Part shown: positions 41,920 through 50,787 of the stretch, one piece after another
How the letters are laid out: each line of letters begins with the position of its first letter
Numbering within the stretch: position 1 is the first letter of the stretch
Source: Bacteroidaceae bacterium
Lineage (GTDB): Bacteria; Bacteroidota; Bacteroidia; Bacteroidales; Bacteroidaceae
NCBI GenBank assembly: GCA_902362375.1
Contig: CABIVS010000002.1
Coordinates: 84,757 to 148,756 of the forward strand
Direction: 5' to 3'
Length of the DNA stretch: 64,000 nt
The notes under the pieces: model-generated
What the model was told of the DNA's origin: nothing
The model's database searches: none
What the model saw: only the letters and a program-made list of their open reading frames with translations
Program-made: the position numbers and the translations under genes

Positions 41920-43032
41920 CTAAAGCTCGCTTTCTTTCAAGCGTTCCGCGTTTTCTGCTACGATCAGGTGGTCGATGCAGTCTTGAATATCCCCGTCCAT
42001 GAATGCAGCAAGATTATAAATCGTGTAATTGATGCGATGGTCGGTGATTCGTCCCTGCGGATAGTTGTAGGTGCGGATTTTAGCAGAACGGTCTCCGGTC
42101 GATACCATTGTTTTACGTTTGGAGGCAATGTCATCGATGTATTTCTGATGTTCCTTGTCATAGATAAACGTACGGAGACGGGCCAAAGCACGTTCCTTAT
42201 TTTTCGGTTGGTCACGTGTTTCGGTACATTCAATGAGTATTTCTTCGGCAATACCTGTATTCGGGTTCTTCCAGATATAACGCAGACGTACTCCGGATTC
42301 TACCTTATTTACATTCTGTCCACCGGCACCACCACTTCGGAAAGTATCCCATTTGATTTCTCCTTCGTTGATGACTACATCGAATTCTTCAGCTTCGGGA
42401 AGTACCGCCACTGATGCGGCAGAAGTATGAACACGTCCTTGTGTTTCGGTAGCAGGAACACGTTGTACGCGGTGTACTCCCGATTCATATTTTAAAATTC
42501 CGTATACATTATCGCCCGTGACGCTACAAACAACTTCTTTGAATCCTCCTGCTGTCCCTTCGTTTGCATTGGAGACTTCCATCTTCCAACCTTTGGTTTC
42601 ACAGAATTTGGCATACATACGAAAGAGGTCACCGGCAAAGATCGCTGCTTCATCACCTCCTGCACCACCACGGATTTCAAGAATTGCGTTCTTGCTGTCT
42701 TGCGGATCGGCAGGGACAAGCATCAGTTTGATTTCTTCTTCCAATACCGGAAGGCGCTCTTGACTATTGTCCATTTCTTCTTTCGCCATCTCGCGCATTT
42801 CAGCGTCCGATTCATTAGCAAGGATATTTTTAGCTTCTTCAATATTACCCAGTAATTGGATATATTCTTTCCTTGCTTTCATCAAGTCGTCTAATTCCTT
42901 ATATTCTTTAGTCAACTTGACGTAACGTTTCTGATCGGCAATCACTGCCGGGTCTGTGATAAGGGTAGATATTTCTTCAAAACGGGCTACGAGTCCGTCT
43001 AATTTTTCTAATATGGTACTGTTATCTGCCAT
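41920..43032 (-). CDS. prfA: Peptide chain release factor 1
   Basis: A 370-residue class I release factor recognising UAA and UAG. The codon-specificity tripeptide P-A-T lies in HRVQRVPATETQGRVHTSA, which distinguishes RF1 from RF2 (S-P-F). The GGQ that triggers peptidyl-tRNA hydrolysis is in RSGGAGGQNVNKVESGVRL. The N-terminal coiled-coil domain (residues 1-100) is complete. RF1 glutamine methylation by PrmC is expected from family knowledge, but prmC is not in this window. It starts 3 bases after the purM-like stop, so the two are coupled. Confidence 0.97.
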   Translation of the reverse strand: MADNSTILEKLDGLVARFEEISTLITDPAVIADQKRYVKLTKEYKELDDLMKARKEYIQLLGNIEEAKNILANESDAEMREMAKEEMDNSQERLPVLEEEIKLMLVPADPQDSKNAILEIRGGAGGDEAAIFAGDLFRMYAKFCETKGWKMEVSNANEGTAGGFKEVVCSVTGDNVYGILKYESGVHRVQRVPATETQGRVHTSAASVAVLPEAEEFDVVINEGEIKWDTFRSGGAGGQNVNKVESGVRLRYIWKNPNTGIAEEILIECTETRDQPKNKERALARLRTFIYDKEHQKYIDDIASKRKTMVSTGDRSAKIRTYNYPQGRITDHRINYTIYNLAAFMDGDIQDCIDHLIVAENAERLKESEL

Positions 43033-43035
43033 TCT

Positions 43036-44202
43036 TTAGTATCTAAATTCTCCGAATTCGCTCTTAATGATTAATTCTGTTTGCTCACATGCTTCAACAC
43101 GTCCTACAATCTGTGCCGGGATACCGAATGACTCGGAAATAGCAATTACTTCTTCTGCATGTTCCGGTGACAAGTAGACTTCGAGGCGATGTCCCATATT
43201 GAATACCTTGTACATTTCTGCCCAGTCCGTACCGCTTTGTTCTTGAATAGTTTTGAATAAAGGAGGAACGGGGAAAAGATTATCTTTTACTACACGAACA
43301 TTTTCAACAAAGTGTAAAACTTTGGTTTGTGCACCACCGGAACAGTGTACCATTCCATGGATTTCCGGGCGCAGTGCATCGAGTAATTTCTTCACTACCG
43401 GTGCGTATGTACGAGTAGGGGAGAGCACCAACTTACCTGCATCAATCGGAGAATCTTCTACACTGTCTGTCAGTTTTAACTTGCCGGAGTAAACTAATTC
43501 TTCGGGAACGGCAGCATCGTAGCTTTCCGGATATTTTTCAGCAAGATATTTTCCGAATACATCGTGACGGGCACTTGTCAAACCATTGCTGCCCATACCG
43601 CCATTGTATTCTTTTTCGTAAGTAGCTTGTCCGTAAGAAGCCAGACCGACGATCACGTCACCCGGACGAATATTGGCATTGTCGATAACGTCTGAACGTT
43701 TCATGCGACAAGTTACGGTAGAGTCAACGATGATTGTACGAACCAAGTCGCCGACATCAGCTGTTTCACCACCGGTTGCGTATACACCTACCCCCATTTC
43801 ACGGAGTTCGGCCAGCAATTCATCTGTTCCATTGATGATGGCGGAAATTACTTCTCCGGGAATCAACAGTTTATTACGTCCAATGGTAGAAGAGACAAGA
43901 ATATTGTCTACGGCACCTACACAAAGCAGGTCGTCGATATTCATAATCAATGCATCCTGTGCGATACCTTTCCAAACGGACAAATCACCTGTTTCTTTCC
44001 AGTACATATAAGCAAGAGATGATTTGGTTCCGGCGCCATCGGCGTGCATAATGTTGCAATATTCCGGGTCACCTCCCAATATATCGGGAATAATTTTACA
44101 GAATGCTTTCGGAAAGATTCCTTTGTCGATGTTCTTGATGGCGTTGTGCACATCTTCTTTTGATGCGCTTACTCCACGCATCATGTATCGTTGATTACTC
44201 AT
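43036..44202 (-). CDS. purM: PurM-like AIR synthase (phosphoribosylformylglycinamidine cyclo-ligase)
   Basis: A 388-residue member of the PurM superfamily. The N-terminal YMMRGVSASKEDVHNAIKNI, MHADGAGTKSSLAYMYWKET (ATP/FGAM site), MNIDDLLCVGAVDNILVSST and GVGVYATGGETADVGDLVRT match AIR synthase. It catalyses ATP-dependent ring closure of FGAM to AIR in purine synthesis. It is ~40 residues longer than E. coli PurM; this long form is usual in Bacteroides. A TACTTTTG -7 element lies 30 bases upstream and prfA follows after 3 bases, so purine synthesis and translation termination share an mRNA here. Confidence 0.88.
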   Translation of the reverse strand: MSNQRYMMRGVSASKEDVHNAIKNIDKGIFPKAFCKIIPDILGGDPEYCNIMHADGAGTKSSLAYMYWKETGDLSVWKGIAQDALIMNIDDLLCVGAVDNILVSSTIGRNKLLIPGEVISAIINGTDELLAELREMGVGVYATGGETADVGDLVRTIIVDSTVTCRMKRSDVIDNANIRPGDVIVGLASYGQATYEKEYNGGMGSNGLTSARHDVFGKYLAEKYPESYDAAVPEELVYSGKLKLTDSVEDSPIDAGKLVLSPTRTYAPVVKKLLDALRPEIHGMVHCSGGAQTKVLHFVENVRVVKDNLFPVPPLFKTIQEQSGTDWAEMYKVFNMGHRLEVYLSPEHAEEVIAISESFGIPAQIVGRVEACEQTELIIKSEFGEFRY

Positions 44203-44231
44203 GAGTTATAGAATTATATTGTATACGGCTG

Positions 44232-44239
44232 CAAAAGTA
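44232..44239 (-). promoter_or_regulatory. -7 element of the purM-like/prfA operon
   Basis: Minus strand TACTTTTG, matching TAnnTTTG, 30 bases before the ATG at 44202. Confidence 0.6.
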
Positions 44240-44340
44240 CTGCTTTTTTTTGGTACAGCCAACTAGGTACTGGCAAATGTTAATCATTAACTATTTTACT
44301 TTAGAATATTCTCTTGAAAAGGAGAATAATAATAGAAAAT

Positions 44341-44385
44341 TAAGAGTTAAAATCATAGTAATGAGAACTGTGATTTTAACTCTTA
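44341..44385. terminator. Strong hairpin after lemA
   Basis: Perfect 15-bp arms TAAGAGTTAAAATCA (44341-44355) and TGATTTTAACTCTTA (44371-44385), 15-base loop. It lies 28 bases after the lemA stop and before the purM-like promoter, so it probably ends the TPM-lemA transcript. A weaker ATTCTC/GAGAAT stem lies just beyond it. Confidence 0.7.
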
Positions 44386-44412
44386 ATATGTAAGGGCTTT
44401 ATCTGATCTTTT

Positions 44413-44994
44413 TTAGAATTCTACTTTCGGAGCCTTCTCGCTTCCTTCTTCTGCTTCAAAATATGCTTTCTTATCAAAGCCGAACATTCCTGCAAAAATA
44501 TTCTTAGGGAAACGGCGGATATTGGTGTTATAAGCCTGTGCAGCATCATTGAAATTTTTGCGTGCTACATTGATACGGTTTTCAGTTCCTTCCAGTTGAG
44601 CCTGTAATTCCAGGAAGTTTTGATTAGCTTTTAAGTCGGGATAATTCTCGGTAATAGCTAATAACTTGCCCAGTGCTGATGTTACAGCACCTTGCGCCTT
44701 TTGATATTGCGCCAGCTTTTCCGGTGTCAGATCGGCGGCGTCCACTTTAATTTGAGTTGCCTGGCTACGTGCGGCAACAACTCCCTCTAATGTTTCCTTT
44801 TCATGTGTTGCATATCCTTTCACGGTATTTACCAAATTAGGAATCAAGTCGGCACGGCGTTGGTATTGAGTTTCTACATTTGCCCATTGACCACTTACAT
44901 TCTCGTCCATAGTTACCAGACCGTTATATACACTTACTGCCCATATGACAAGGATAGCCACAACGGCTAAGATGATAATAATTGACTTCTTCAT
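44413..44994 (-). CDS. lemA: LemA family protein
   Basis: A 193-residue membrane-anchored protein. One N-terminal helix (SIIIILAVVAILVIWAVSVY) anchors a four-helix LemA domain: GLVTMDENVSGQWANVETQY, QRRADLIPNLVNTVKGYATH, ITENYPDLKANQNFLELQAQ, and the C-terminal FPKNIFAGMFGFDKKAYFEA. LemA proteins are widespread and of uncertain function. They usually pair with a TPM-domain gene, as here: the TPM gene lies 47 bases upstream in the same direction. Confidence 0.93.
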   Translation of the reverse strand: MKKSIIIILAVVAILVIWAVSVYNGLVTMDENVSGQWANVETQYQRRADLIPNLVNTVKGYATHEKETLEGVVAARSQATQIKVDAADLTPEKLAQYQKAQGAVTSALGKLLAITENYPDLKANQNFLELQAQLEGTENRINVARKNFNDAAQAYNTNIRRFPKNIFAGMFGFDKKAYFEAEEGSEKAPKVEF

Positions 44995-45041
44995 GTTTCT
45001 TGTTTTTATTGAATTTGATAATCTGTTTTTTCTTATTTTCT

Positions 45042-45959
45042 TTAGAAACGTGAGCCGGCACCACCACCGCCTCCCATTCCTCCGCCGAAGCTGCCTCCAC
45101 CGAAACCGCCTCCGCCTCCTAAACTACCTCCGCCAAAGCCGCCGATAAATGGACCGCCTCCGCCACCTCCCCGGTGATGGTAGTCGCTATCATAACTTTG
45201 TTGACGACGTATGATGGTATGTCCGCAGTTTCTACATGTATAGGTGACATCTTCAGTTTTCACTCCGTTAATCCGGGATACGATTGCACTTCCTGTTCTC
45301 TGCAATTGGTGTTTACCGCATTTCGGGCAACGGCTTTGCCTGCGTGCAGAAAAGAAAGCAAGACCTCCACCGATGACAATAAAGCAAAGGATGGCAAGAA
45401 CAAAATCAAAGGAGCCACCGTCGTTCGAATCGGAGAGGGCATCGTTTTCCATGGAACCGTCAAGACGCTGGCAAGTTGCTTTAAGACCAGCCACCATTCC
45501 TGCATTCCAATTTCCGTCTTTCAGGTAAGGAATCATATATTTGGTTTGAATCCTTTTGCAGATCGCATCGGGGAGCACTCCTTCCAGACCATAACCGGTA
45601 TAAAACTGGATACAACGTTGATCTGTGACCAACAAAATGACCAATCCATTATTTTTGCCTTTCTTCCCAACACCCCATTGGTTGAGTAGCTGGTGGCAGA
45701 AGTTGAAACAATCTTCTTCTCCGATTGAAGGAACTACGGCAACTACCGTTTCAATTCCTGTTTGTTGTTCCAAGGCATAAAGCATGGAGTCTATACTGTC
45801 ACAAGCAGCCTGTGAAAGTATGCCGGCCGGGTTGCAAACATATTGCATTTTGTTTTGCAGGTGAACTTTCGGGAGGTTGTCCACCGTGTATACTTTCTCT
45901 TGAGCTTGTAGTGGGAACAGAAGAATAGTTGCTAGTATAAAAGTCAATATTGATTTCAT
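45042..45959 (-). CDS. TPM-domain (YgcG-like) membrane protein with zinc ribbon and Gly-rich tail
   Basis: A 305-residue protein: signal peptide MKSILTFILATILLFPLQAQ, TPM domain at ~30-165 (LSQAACDSIDSMLYALEQQT, NGLVILLVTDQRCIQFYTGY, GLEGVLPDAICKRIQ), membrane helix FVLAILCFIVIGGGLAFFSA, then a CPKCGK...CRNCGH four-Cys zinc ribbon, and a ~40-residue tail that is almost all Gly and Phe. TPM proteins of this YgcG type are partners of LemA and are thought to act at the membrane; the activity is debated. A TATATTTG -7 element lies 20 bases upstream, making the leader unusually short. Confidence 0.9.
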   Translation of the reverse strand: MKSILTFILATILLFPLQAQEKVYTVDNLPKVHLQNKMQYVCNPAGILSQAACDSIDSMLYALEQQTGIETVVAVVPSIGEEDCFNFCHQLLNQWGVGKKGKNNGLVILLVTDQRCIQFYTGYGLEGVLPDAICKRIQTKYMIPYLKDGNWNAGMVAGLKATCQRLDGSMENDALSDSNDGGSFDFVLAILCFIVIGGGLAFFSARRQSRCPKCGKHQLQRTGSAIVSRINGVKTEDVTYTCRNCGHTIIRRQQSYDSDYHHRGGGGGGPFIGGFGGGSLGGGGGFGGGSFGGGMGGGGGAGSRF

Positions 45960-45978
45960 AACGAATATTTTATGTATG

Positions 45979-45986
45979 CAAATATA
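45979..45986 (-). promoter_or_regulatory. -7 element of the TPM-lemA operon
   Basis: Minus strand TATATTTG, matching TAnnTTTG, 20 bases before the ATG at 45959; the 5' leader would be about 15 bases. Confidence 0.5.
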
Positions 45987-46031
45987 GAAACTTTTTCTGT
46001 TATGAATCTACAACTCGTTGTTATAATAGGT

Positions 46032-46982
46032 TTAATGAATGTATCGCCCGACGAATGCACGGACTCGGTCGGTGTACTCCTGTTTATTCTCTTTGTATGA
46101 AACAGCATGAGCCGCTCCCGGCACAATCCATAGTTCTTTGGGTTCCGGTTTGGCTTCGTAGAGCGAATATGCCATCCAGGTGGGTACATACGTATCTTTA
46201 TCCCCGTGAATAAACAGCATCGGAAGTTGTGACTTAGCTACTTGTTTCAGTGAGGATGCCTCTTTGAAATTCCATCCATATTTCTTTTCGCAGAGCCAGC
46301 TTGTGGTATACATTAGTGGAAAAGGAGGAAGGTGGAAACTGGCTTTAAGTTCATGTGAGAATTCGTCCCATACGCTGGTGTAGCCGCAATCCTCAACAAA
46401 GCATTTAACAAATGGCTTCTGTTTCTCACCGGACACCATCATGGTTGTCGCACCTCCCATTGAAATGCCGTGTACAACCATTTGCGTACTGTCTCCGAAA
46501 ATTTCATTGGCAATGTTCATCCATTGCAATACGTCCCAACGGTCTTTCCATCCCATCTGGATGGCCGGACCTTCACTTTCTCCCTGATGTTGCAGGTCGG
46601 GAAGTAATATGTTATATCCTAAATCTCGATTATATAGATAACCAATCATAAACATACGGATAGCATTATCTGTATATCCATGTACAATGACTGCTGTCTT
46701 ACTGGTGGGCTGGGGAGCAGCAACATAATACGCATGAAGTTGTATTCCATGCGGATTGATGATGAAAGTGTCTTTCAGTGCGTCCACTTGTTTCAGGCTG
46801 TCCACCCATGGACGTAGGAAAGGGTAGTCTCTATACATGAAGGGATAAGAGTCGGCATCTTTAGACAAAATCTTGGCATTCGGAGTCAATGAAAAGTTTA
46901 ACATATAAAAACTTCCTCCGATGGTGCAGCCGGTCAATGCCAGCATGATAATAATGATGCTATATACAACTTTTCTCCTCAT
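46032..46982 (-). CDS. Alpha/beta hydrolase, membrane-anchored or secreted
   Basis: A 316-residue alpha/beta-hydrolase. An N-terminal hydrophobic segment (VVYSIIIIMLALTGCTIGGS) is a signal anchor or, given the GC, possibly a lipoprotein signal. The fold is marked by AVIVHGYTDNAIRMF (oxyanion loop), MVVHGISMGGATTMM (nucleophile elbow G-x-S-x-G), FIHGDKDTYVPTWM (acid) and VPGAAHAVSYKENK (His). It resembles the BAAT/S9-like esterases common in Bacteroides. Substrate unknown. It lies 18 bases after aroE in the same direction. Confidence 0.88.
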   Translation of the reverse strand: MRRKVVYSIIIIMLALTGCTIGGSFYMLNFSLTPNAKILSKDADSYPFMYRDYPFLRPWVDSLKQVDALKDTFIINPHGIQLHAYYVAAPQPTSKTAVIVHGYTDNAIRMFMIGYLYNRDLGYNILLPDLQHQGESEGPAIQMGWKDRWDVLQWMNIANEIFGDSTQMVVHGISMGGATTMMVSGEKQKPFVKCFVEDCGYTSVWDEFSHELKASFHLPPFPLMYTTSWLCEKKYGWNFKEASSLKQVAKSQLPMLFIHGDKDTYVPTWMAYSLYEAKPEPKELWIVPGAAHAVSYKENKQEYTDRVRAFVGRYIH

Positions 46983-47000
46983 AAAAATTCTTTCTAATCC

Positions 47001-47747
47001 TTATTTATGCCATATCTCCCATGCGGCAAATGCCTGGAGCAGCAACATTTCCAGACCGTTTTTAACAACAGCCCCTTGTGCTTCTCCTTTTTTCATGAAT
47101 AGCGTAACATTAGGATTATATAACAAATCGTAGAGCAAATGGTTTGGAGTCAGTAGCTCATAAGGAATATTAGGACAGAAATCTACCTTGGGAAACATTC
47201 CTACGGGAGTACAGTTGACGATGATTGTGTATTCTGCCATGATTTCGGGAGTCAGTTCCTCATAAGTCAGCATATCATCGGCTTTGTGGGTTCGTGATAC
47301 GAATATACTTTCAATACCCAAGTTTTTCAGCCCATGGTAGACGGCTTTGGAAGCTCCGCCGGTACCCAGAATCAAAGCTTTTTGGTGGTGAGGCTGCAAT
47401 AAAGGCTGAATGGATTGAGTGAATCCGATGATGTCGGAGTTGTAGCCAACCAGTTTGACTTTTCCTTTCTGCTGGCGGATGATTTTAATGACATTCACTG
47501 CACCTATCTTTGCGGTATCACGGTCGAGTTCATCCAAAAAAGGAATCACTTGTTCTTTGTAGGGGATAGTCACATTAAGCCCGCATAAATTGGGATTCTC
47601 TTCGATGACTTCCATGAAGTTATTAATGCTGGGAATTTCGAAATTCACATACTCTGCATTGATACCTTCGGATTTGAATTTCTCATTAAAGTATCCGATA
47701 GAAAATGAATGTCGCAGAGGGTAGCCGATTAAACCATATTTTTCCAT
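47001..47747 (-). CDS. aroE: Shikimate dehydrogenase
   Basis: A 248-residue NADP-dependent dehydrogenase of the shikimate pathway. The shikimate site is GLIGYPLRHSFSIGYFNEKF with the S-x-S pair; LNVTIPYKEQVIPFLDEL holds the catalytic Lys. The nucleotide site is LILGTGGASKAVYHGL, and CTPVGMFP follows. It is shorter than E. coli AroE by about 24 residues, which is usual in Bacteroidetes. Neighbours: menG/ubiE-like upstream and an alpha/beta hydrolase downstream on the same strand. Confidence 0.95.
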   Translation of the reverse strand: MEKYGLIGYPLRHSFSIGYFNEKFKSEGINAEYVNFEIPSINNFMEVIEENPNLCGLNVTIPYKEQVIPFLDELDRDTAKIGAVNVIKIIRQQKGKVKLVGYNSDIIGFTQSIQPLLQPHHQKALILGTGGASKAVYHGLKNLGIESIFVSRTHKADDMLTYEELTPEIMAEYTIIVNCTPVGMFPKVDFCPNIPYELLTPNHLLYDLLYNPNVTLFMKKGEAQGAVVKNGLEMLLLQAFAAWEIWHK

Positions 47748-47789
47748 AATGCAATCAGGATTAAATTAATCATTCATAATGATTTGGTG

Positions 47790-48527
47790 CTATTTTGTCG
47801 CGGTATAAAGAGTGCAAATGCCAAAAGTCAGCCGTTTGAAGTTGACTTCGCTAAATCCGGCTCGTGCGATGACTCCTTTCATAACTTCCCCTTGAGGAAA
47901 TACTTTGATCGTGTCCGGCAGATAGTGGTAGGCACTGTTGTCTTTGGAGAGAAGCTTGCCCAATAATGGAATGACGACTTTAGAGTAGATGGAAAACAGT
48001 TGTTTCATCGGGAAACGGTCCGGAGTGGTTAGTTCCAGAATTACAAGATGGCCGCCCGGTTTCAGTACGCGGCACATTTCGGAGAGCCCTTTGTCGAGAT
48101 CTTCGAAGTTGCGGATACCGAAAGCTACAGTGATAGCGTCAAAATTATTGTCGGCAAAAGAGAGTGAAGTACAGTCCTCTCGGGCAAAAGATATTTTATC
48201 CGACAGTCCTTCCTTTTTTACTTTTTCACGTCCCACATTCATCATACCTTCCGAGATGTCCGTGCCGATCAGTTCGGCAGGTTGCAGTTTGCGGCAGGCG
48301 AGGATAGCAAAATCCCCTGTGCCGGTCGCTACATCCATCATGCGCTGCGGTTGGAAAGGGCGTAACCAGGCAATAGCTTTTCTGCGCCAGCTGCGGTCGA
48401 TACCTAAAGATAAGGTATGGTTCAACTTGTCGTAGGCATGTGCGATGTTGTCGAACATACGTTCCACTTGCTCGGTCTTTTTCCCTTCTTCGTCGTAAGG
48501 CTTGATATGTTGTTGCGGGTAATCCAT
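47790..48527 (-). CDS. ubiE: Demethylmenaquinone methyltransferase (UbiE/MenG)
   Basis: A 245-residue class I SAM methyltransferase. It shows the UbiE/MenG signatures: [20 protein letters not shown] at the N-terminus, [17 protein letters not shown] (SAM motif I), and [20 protein letters not shown], followed by [14 protein letters not shown]. Because Bacteroides uses menaquinone, the reaction is most likely demethylmenaquinone to menaquinone. It lies 42 bases upstream of aroE on the same strand; the gap to purC upstream (48528-48689) is full of GATAGTTGATAAAT-type repeats. Confidence 0.94.
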   Translation of the reverse strand: MDYPQQHIKPYDEEGKKTEQVERMFDNIAHAYDKLNHTLSLGIDRSWRRKAIAWLRPFQPQRMMDVATGTGDFAILACRKLQPAELIGTDISEGMMNVGREKVKKEGLSDKISFAREDCTSLSFADNNFDAITVAFGIRNFEDLDKGLSEMCRVLKPGGHLVILELTTPDRFPMKQLFSIYSKVVIPLLGKLLSKDNSAYHYLPDTIKVFPQGEVMKGVIARAGFSEVNFKRLTFGICTLYTATK

Positions 48528-48532
48528 TTTTT

Positions 48533-48690
48533 AGTTGATAGTTGATAAATGATAGTTGATAGTTGAAGAAGATAGTTGATAAATGATAGTTGTAAGATGA
48601 CAGAGTCAATAGTTATATGCGATAAGCTGCATATTAACTATCATTTATCATCTATCAACTATCATTTATTATCTGTCATTTATCGCTTAT
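48533..48690. repeat. Inverted pair built of GATAGTTGATAAAT words
   Basis: 48533-48593 contains four or more direct variants of AGTTGATA/AATGATAG; 48634-48690 contains the inverse words (ACTATCATTTATCA and variants). The two flanks can pair imperfectly around a centre of about 40 bases. The block fills the whole gap between the purC stop and the menaquinone methyltransferase start. Confidence 0.78.
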
Positions 48691-49634
48691 CAGCTATTCA
48701 AAAAAGTTTCGACGTTTTTGAATATACGTTCAGCGATATTGCTAGTATCTTCTTTCACAAATTTCTCACCGGTGATGTTTTCGAACAATTCGATGTAACG
48801 GTCACTGATGCTTTGTACGATAGCCGGAGTCATTTCCGGTACTTTCTGACCGTCTTTGCCCTGAAAACCGTTTTCCATCAACCATTCACGAACGAATTCT
48901 TTAGAAAGTTGTTTCTGCGGTTCGCCTTTTTCGAAACGTTCCTGATAACCTTCAGAGTAGAAATAGCGGCTTGAATCCGGAGTGTGGATTTCGTCCATCA
49001 GGTAGATAGTACCGTTGTGCTTACCGAATTCGTATTTTGTATCTACGAGGATCAGTCCGCGCTCTGCTGCGATTTCAGTACCACGTTTGAAAAGGGCTAA
49101 TGTATATTTTTCGAGAATTTCATACTCTTCCGGAGTAGCCAGTCCTTGTTTCAGGATTTCCTCCTTAGAGATGTCTTCGTCGTGCAATCCCATTTCAGCT
49201 TTCGTAGTCGGAGTAATGATGGGTTCCGGGAATTTCTGGTTTTCGCGCATTCCGTCCGGCAACTTCACGCCACAAATTTCGCGTACACCGCTTTTGTAAG
49301 TACGCCATGCGCTACCACACAGGTAACCGCGTACAATCATTTCTACCGGAAAACCTTCACACAATACACCTACCGTTACCATTGGGTCCGGAGTAGCTAT
49401 TTTCCAGTTCGGACAGATGTCAGTAGTGGCATCGAGGAATTTAGCTGCAATCTGGTTCAGCATTTGTCCTTTGTAAGGAATACCTTCAGGAAGTACTACG
49501 TCAAAGGCCGAAATACGGTCGGTTGCTACCATGACGAGTTTTTCGCCGTTGATGTTGTATACATCGCGCACTTTTCCGTGGTACACGCTTTTCTGTCCCG
49601 GAAAGTTGAAATCTGTTTTTGTTAATGCATTCAT
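48690..49634 (-). CDS. purC: SAICAR synthase (phosphoribosylaminoimidazole-succinocarboxamide synthase)
   Basis: A 314-residue enzyme of the long (yeast-like) PurC type, which joins aspartate to CAIR with ATP in purine synthesis. [20 protein letters not shown] (nucleotide loop), [40 protein letters not shown] and [20 protein letters not shown], then [12 protein letters not shown], are diagnostic. The stop codon lies at the edge of a repeat block. Upstream, 37 bases separate its start from the first arm of another repeat (49671), and no clear -7 element was found. Confidence 0.96.
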   Translation of the reverse strand: MNALTKTDFNFPGQKSVYHGKVRDVYNINGEKLVMVATDRISAFDVVLPEGIPYKGQMLNQIAAKFLDATTDICPNWKIATPDPMVTVGVLCEGFPVEMIVRGYLCGSAWRTYKSGVREICGVKLPDGMRENQKFPEPIITPTTKAEMGLHDEDISKEEILKQGLATPEEYEILEKYTLALFKRGTEIAAERGLILVDTKYEFGKHNGTIYLMDEIHTPDSSRYFYSEGYQERFEKGEPQKQLSKEFVREWLMENGFQGKDGQKVPEMTPAIVQSISDRYIELFENITGEKFVKEDTSNIAERIFKNVETFLNS

Positions 49635-49670
49635 AATGATATATATTAAAATTATGCTTCTTTCTTTAAT

Positions 49671-49757
49671 TTCACCACAGAGGACACGGAGTACACAGAG
49701 AGTTTATTGAAATATCAGGATTAAATCCTCTGTGTACTCTGTGTCCTCTGTGGTGAA
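49671..49757. repeat. Second copy of the 30-32-bp inverted repeat family, overlapping phoH
   Basis: Arms 49671-49700 and 49728-49757 pair over 30 bases with one mismatch. They start TTCACCACAGAGGACACGGA, like the copy at 23403-23506. The inner arm lies inside the last codons of phoH. Confidence 0.85.
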
Positions 49758-50713
49758 CCATTACGTTCGGCTTTCGCTTCTTTGTCGAATTTTTCGTAAG
49801 CATCCACGATACGTTCCACCAGTTTATGGCGTACGATATCCTTTTTATTCAGTTCAACAAAACTGATACCTTTCACTCCCTTCAAGATGCGGAGAGCTTG
49901 CACCAATCCTGACGTTTGTGAAGCGGGAAGGTCAATTTGTGTCATGTCTCCCGTCACAATCATCTTGGTGTTCATACCCATACGGGTGAGGAACATTTTG
50001 ATTTGCTGTGTGGTGGTATTCTGGGCTTCATCCAAAATGACGACCGCATCATTCAGCGTGCGTCCGCGCATAAAGGCTAACGGGGCAATCTGGATAATGT
50101 TCAATTCCATGTATTCCTTTAACTTGGCAGCAGGTATCATATCTTGCAGGGCATCGTATAAAGGTTGCAGGTATGGGTCGATCTTATCTTTCATGTCGCC
50201 GGGCAGGAAACCGAGCTTTTCTCCGGCTTCTACGGCGGGGCGGCTAAGGATGATTTTTTTGATTTCTTTATTCTTCAATGCACGTACGGCGAGAGCGATA
50301 GCGGTGTATGTCTTTCCCGAACCTGCCGGACCGATGGCGAATACCATATCATTCTTGGCGAATCCTTCTACCAGTTTCAACTGGTTTTCGCTTCGGGGGA
50401 TGATAGGTTTTCCCGTGACGCTGAACACAATCACGTTTCCTGTCTGTTCCGTTTGCGGCGCATTTCCTTTTATAATGTCAATGATCACTTCTTCTTTCAG
50501 TGAATTATATTGGGCGCAGTACTTTTCAAGTTTGGTGATATTTTCTTCGAAGGCACACATTTCTTCCTCGTCGCCCAGCACTTTGATGACATTGCCTCGG
50601 GCAACTATGCGTAGCTTTGGATATAAAGCTTTAATTAACTGTATGTTGGCGTTGTTTACGCCGTAAAAAATAACCGGATCAATATCCTCAAGAACAATCA
50701 GTTTCTCTATCAT
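49721..50713 (-). CDS. phoH: PhoH-like ATPase
   Basis: A 330-residue cytoplasmic P-loop ATPase. After an N-terminal domain (residues 1-110) come FAIGPAGSGKTYTAIALAVR (Walker A), FMRGRTLNDAVVILDEAQNT (Walker B), MIVTGDMTQIDLPASQTSGL and SFVELNKKDIVRHKLVERIV, all classic PhoH. The family is linked to RNA metabolism; its precise role is unsettled. The last 12 residues (GSPQRTQSTQRI) are translated from one arm of an intergenic inverted repeat (49728-49757), so the gene appears to have been extended or re-terminated by the repeat. A TAAATTTG -7 element lies 27 bases upstream. Confidence 0.95.
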   Translation of the reverse strand: MIEKLIVLEDIDPVIFYGVNNANIQLIKALYPKLRIVARGNVIKVLGDEEEMCAFEENITKLEKYCAQYNSLKEEVIIDIIKGNAPQTEQTGNVIVFSVTGKPIIPRSENQLKLVEGFAKNDMVFAIGPAGSGKTYTAIALAVRALKNKEIKKIILSRPAVEAGEKLGFLPGDMKDKIDPYLQPLYDALQDMIPAAKLKEYMELNIIQIAPLAFMRGRTLNDAVVILDEAQNTTTQQIKMFLTRMGMNTKMIVTGDMTQIDLPASQTSGLVQALRILKGVKGISFVELNKKDIVRHKLVERIVDAYEKFDKEAKAERNGSPQRTQSTQRI

Positions 50714-50739
50714 TCAATTGTATTAAAGAAAAATTTCTG

Positions 50740-50747
50740 CAAATTTA
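50740..50747 (-). promoter_or_regulatory. -7 element of phoH
   Basis: Minus strand TAAATTTG, fitting TAnnTTTG, 27 bases before the ATG at 50713. Confidence 0.5.
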
Positions 50748-50787
50748 ATGAAACGTTTTGGATTCTCTGATTGTTTAGAGGTGAATT

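Noticed and set aside
48226..48609. A 127-residue frame overlapping the menaquinone methyltransferase start
   Set aside because: Its first part is a translation of the intergenic repeat (S-Y-N-Y-H-L-S-T) and the rest is an out-of-frame shadow.
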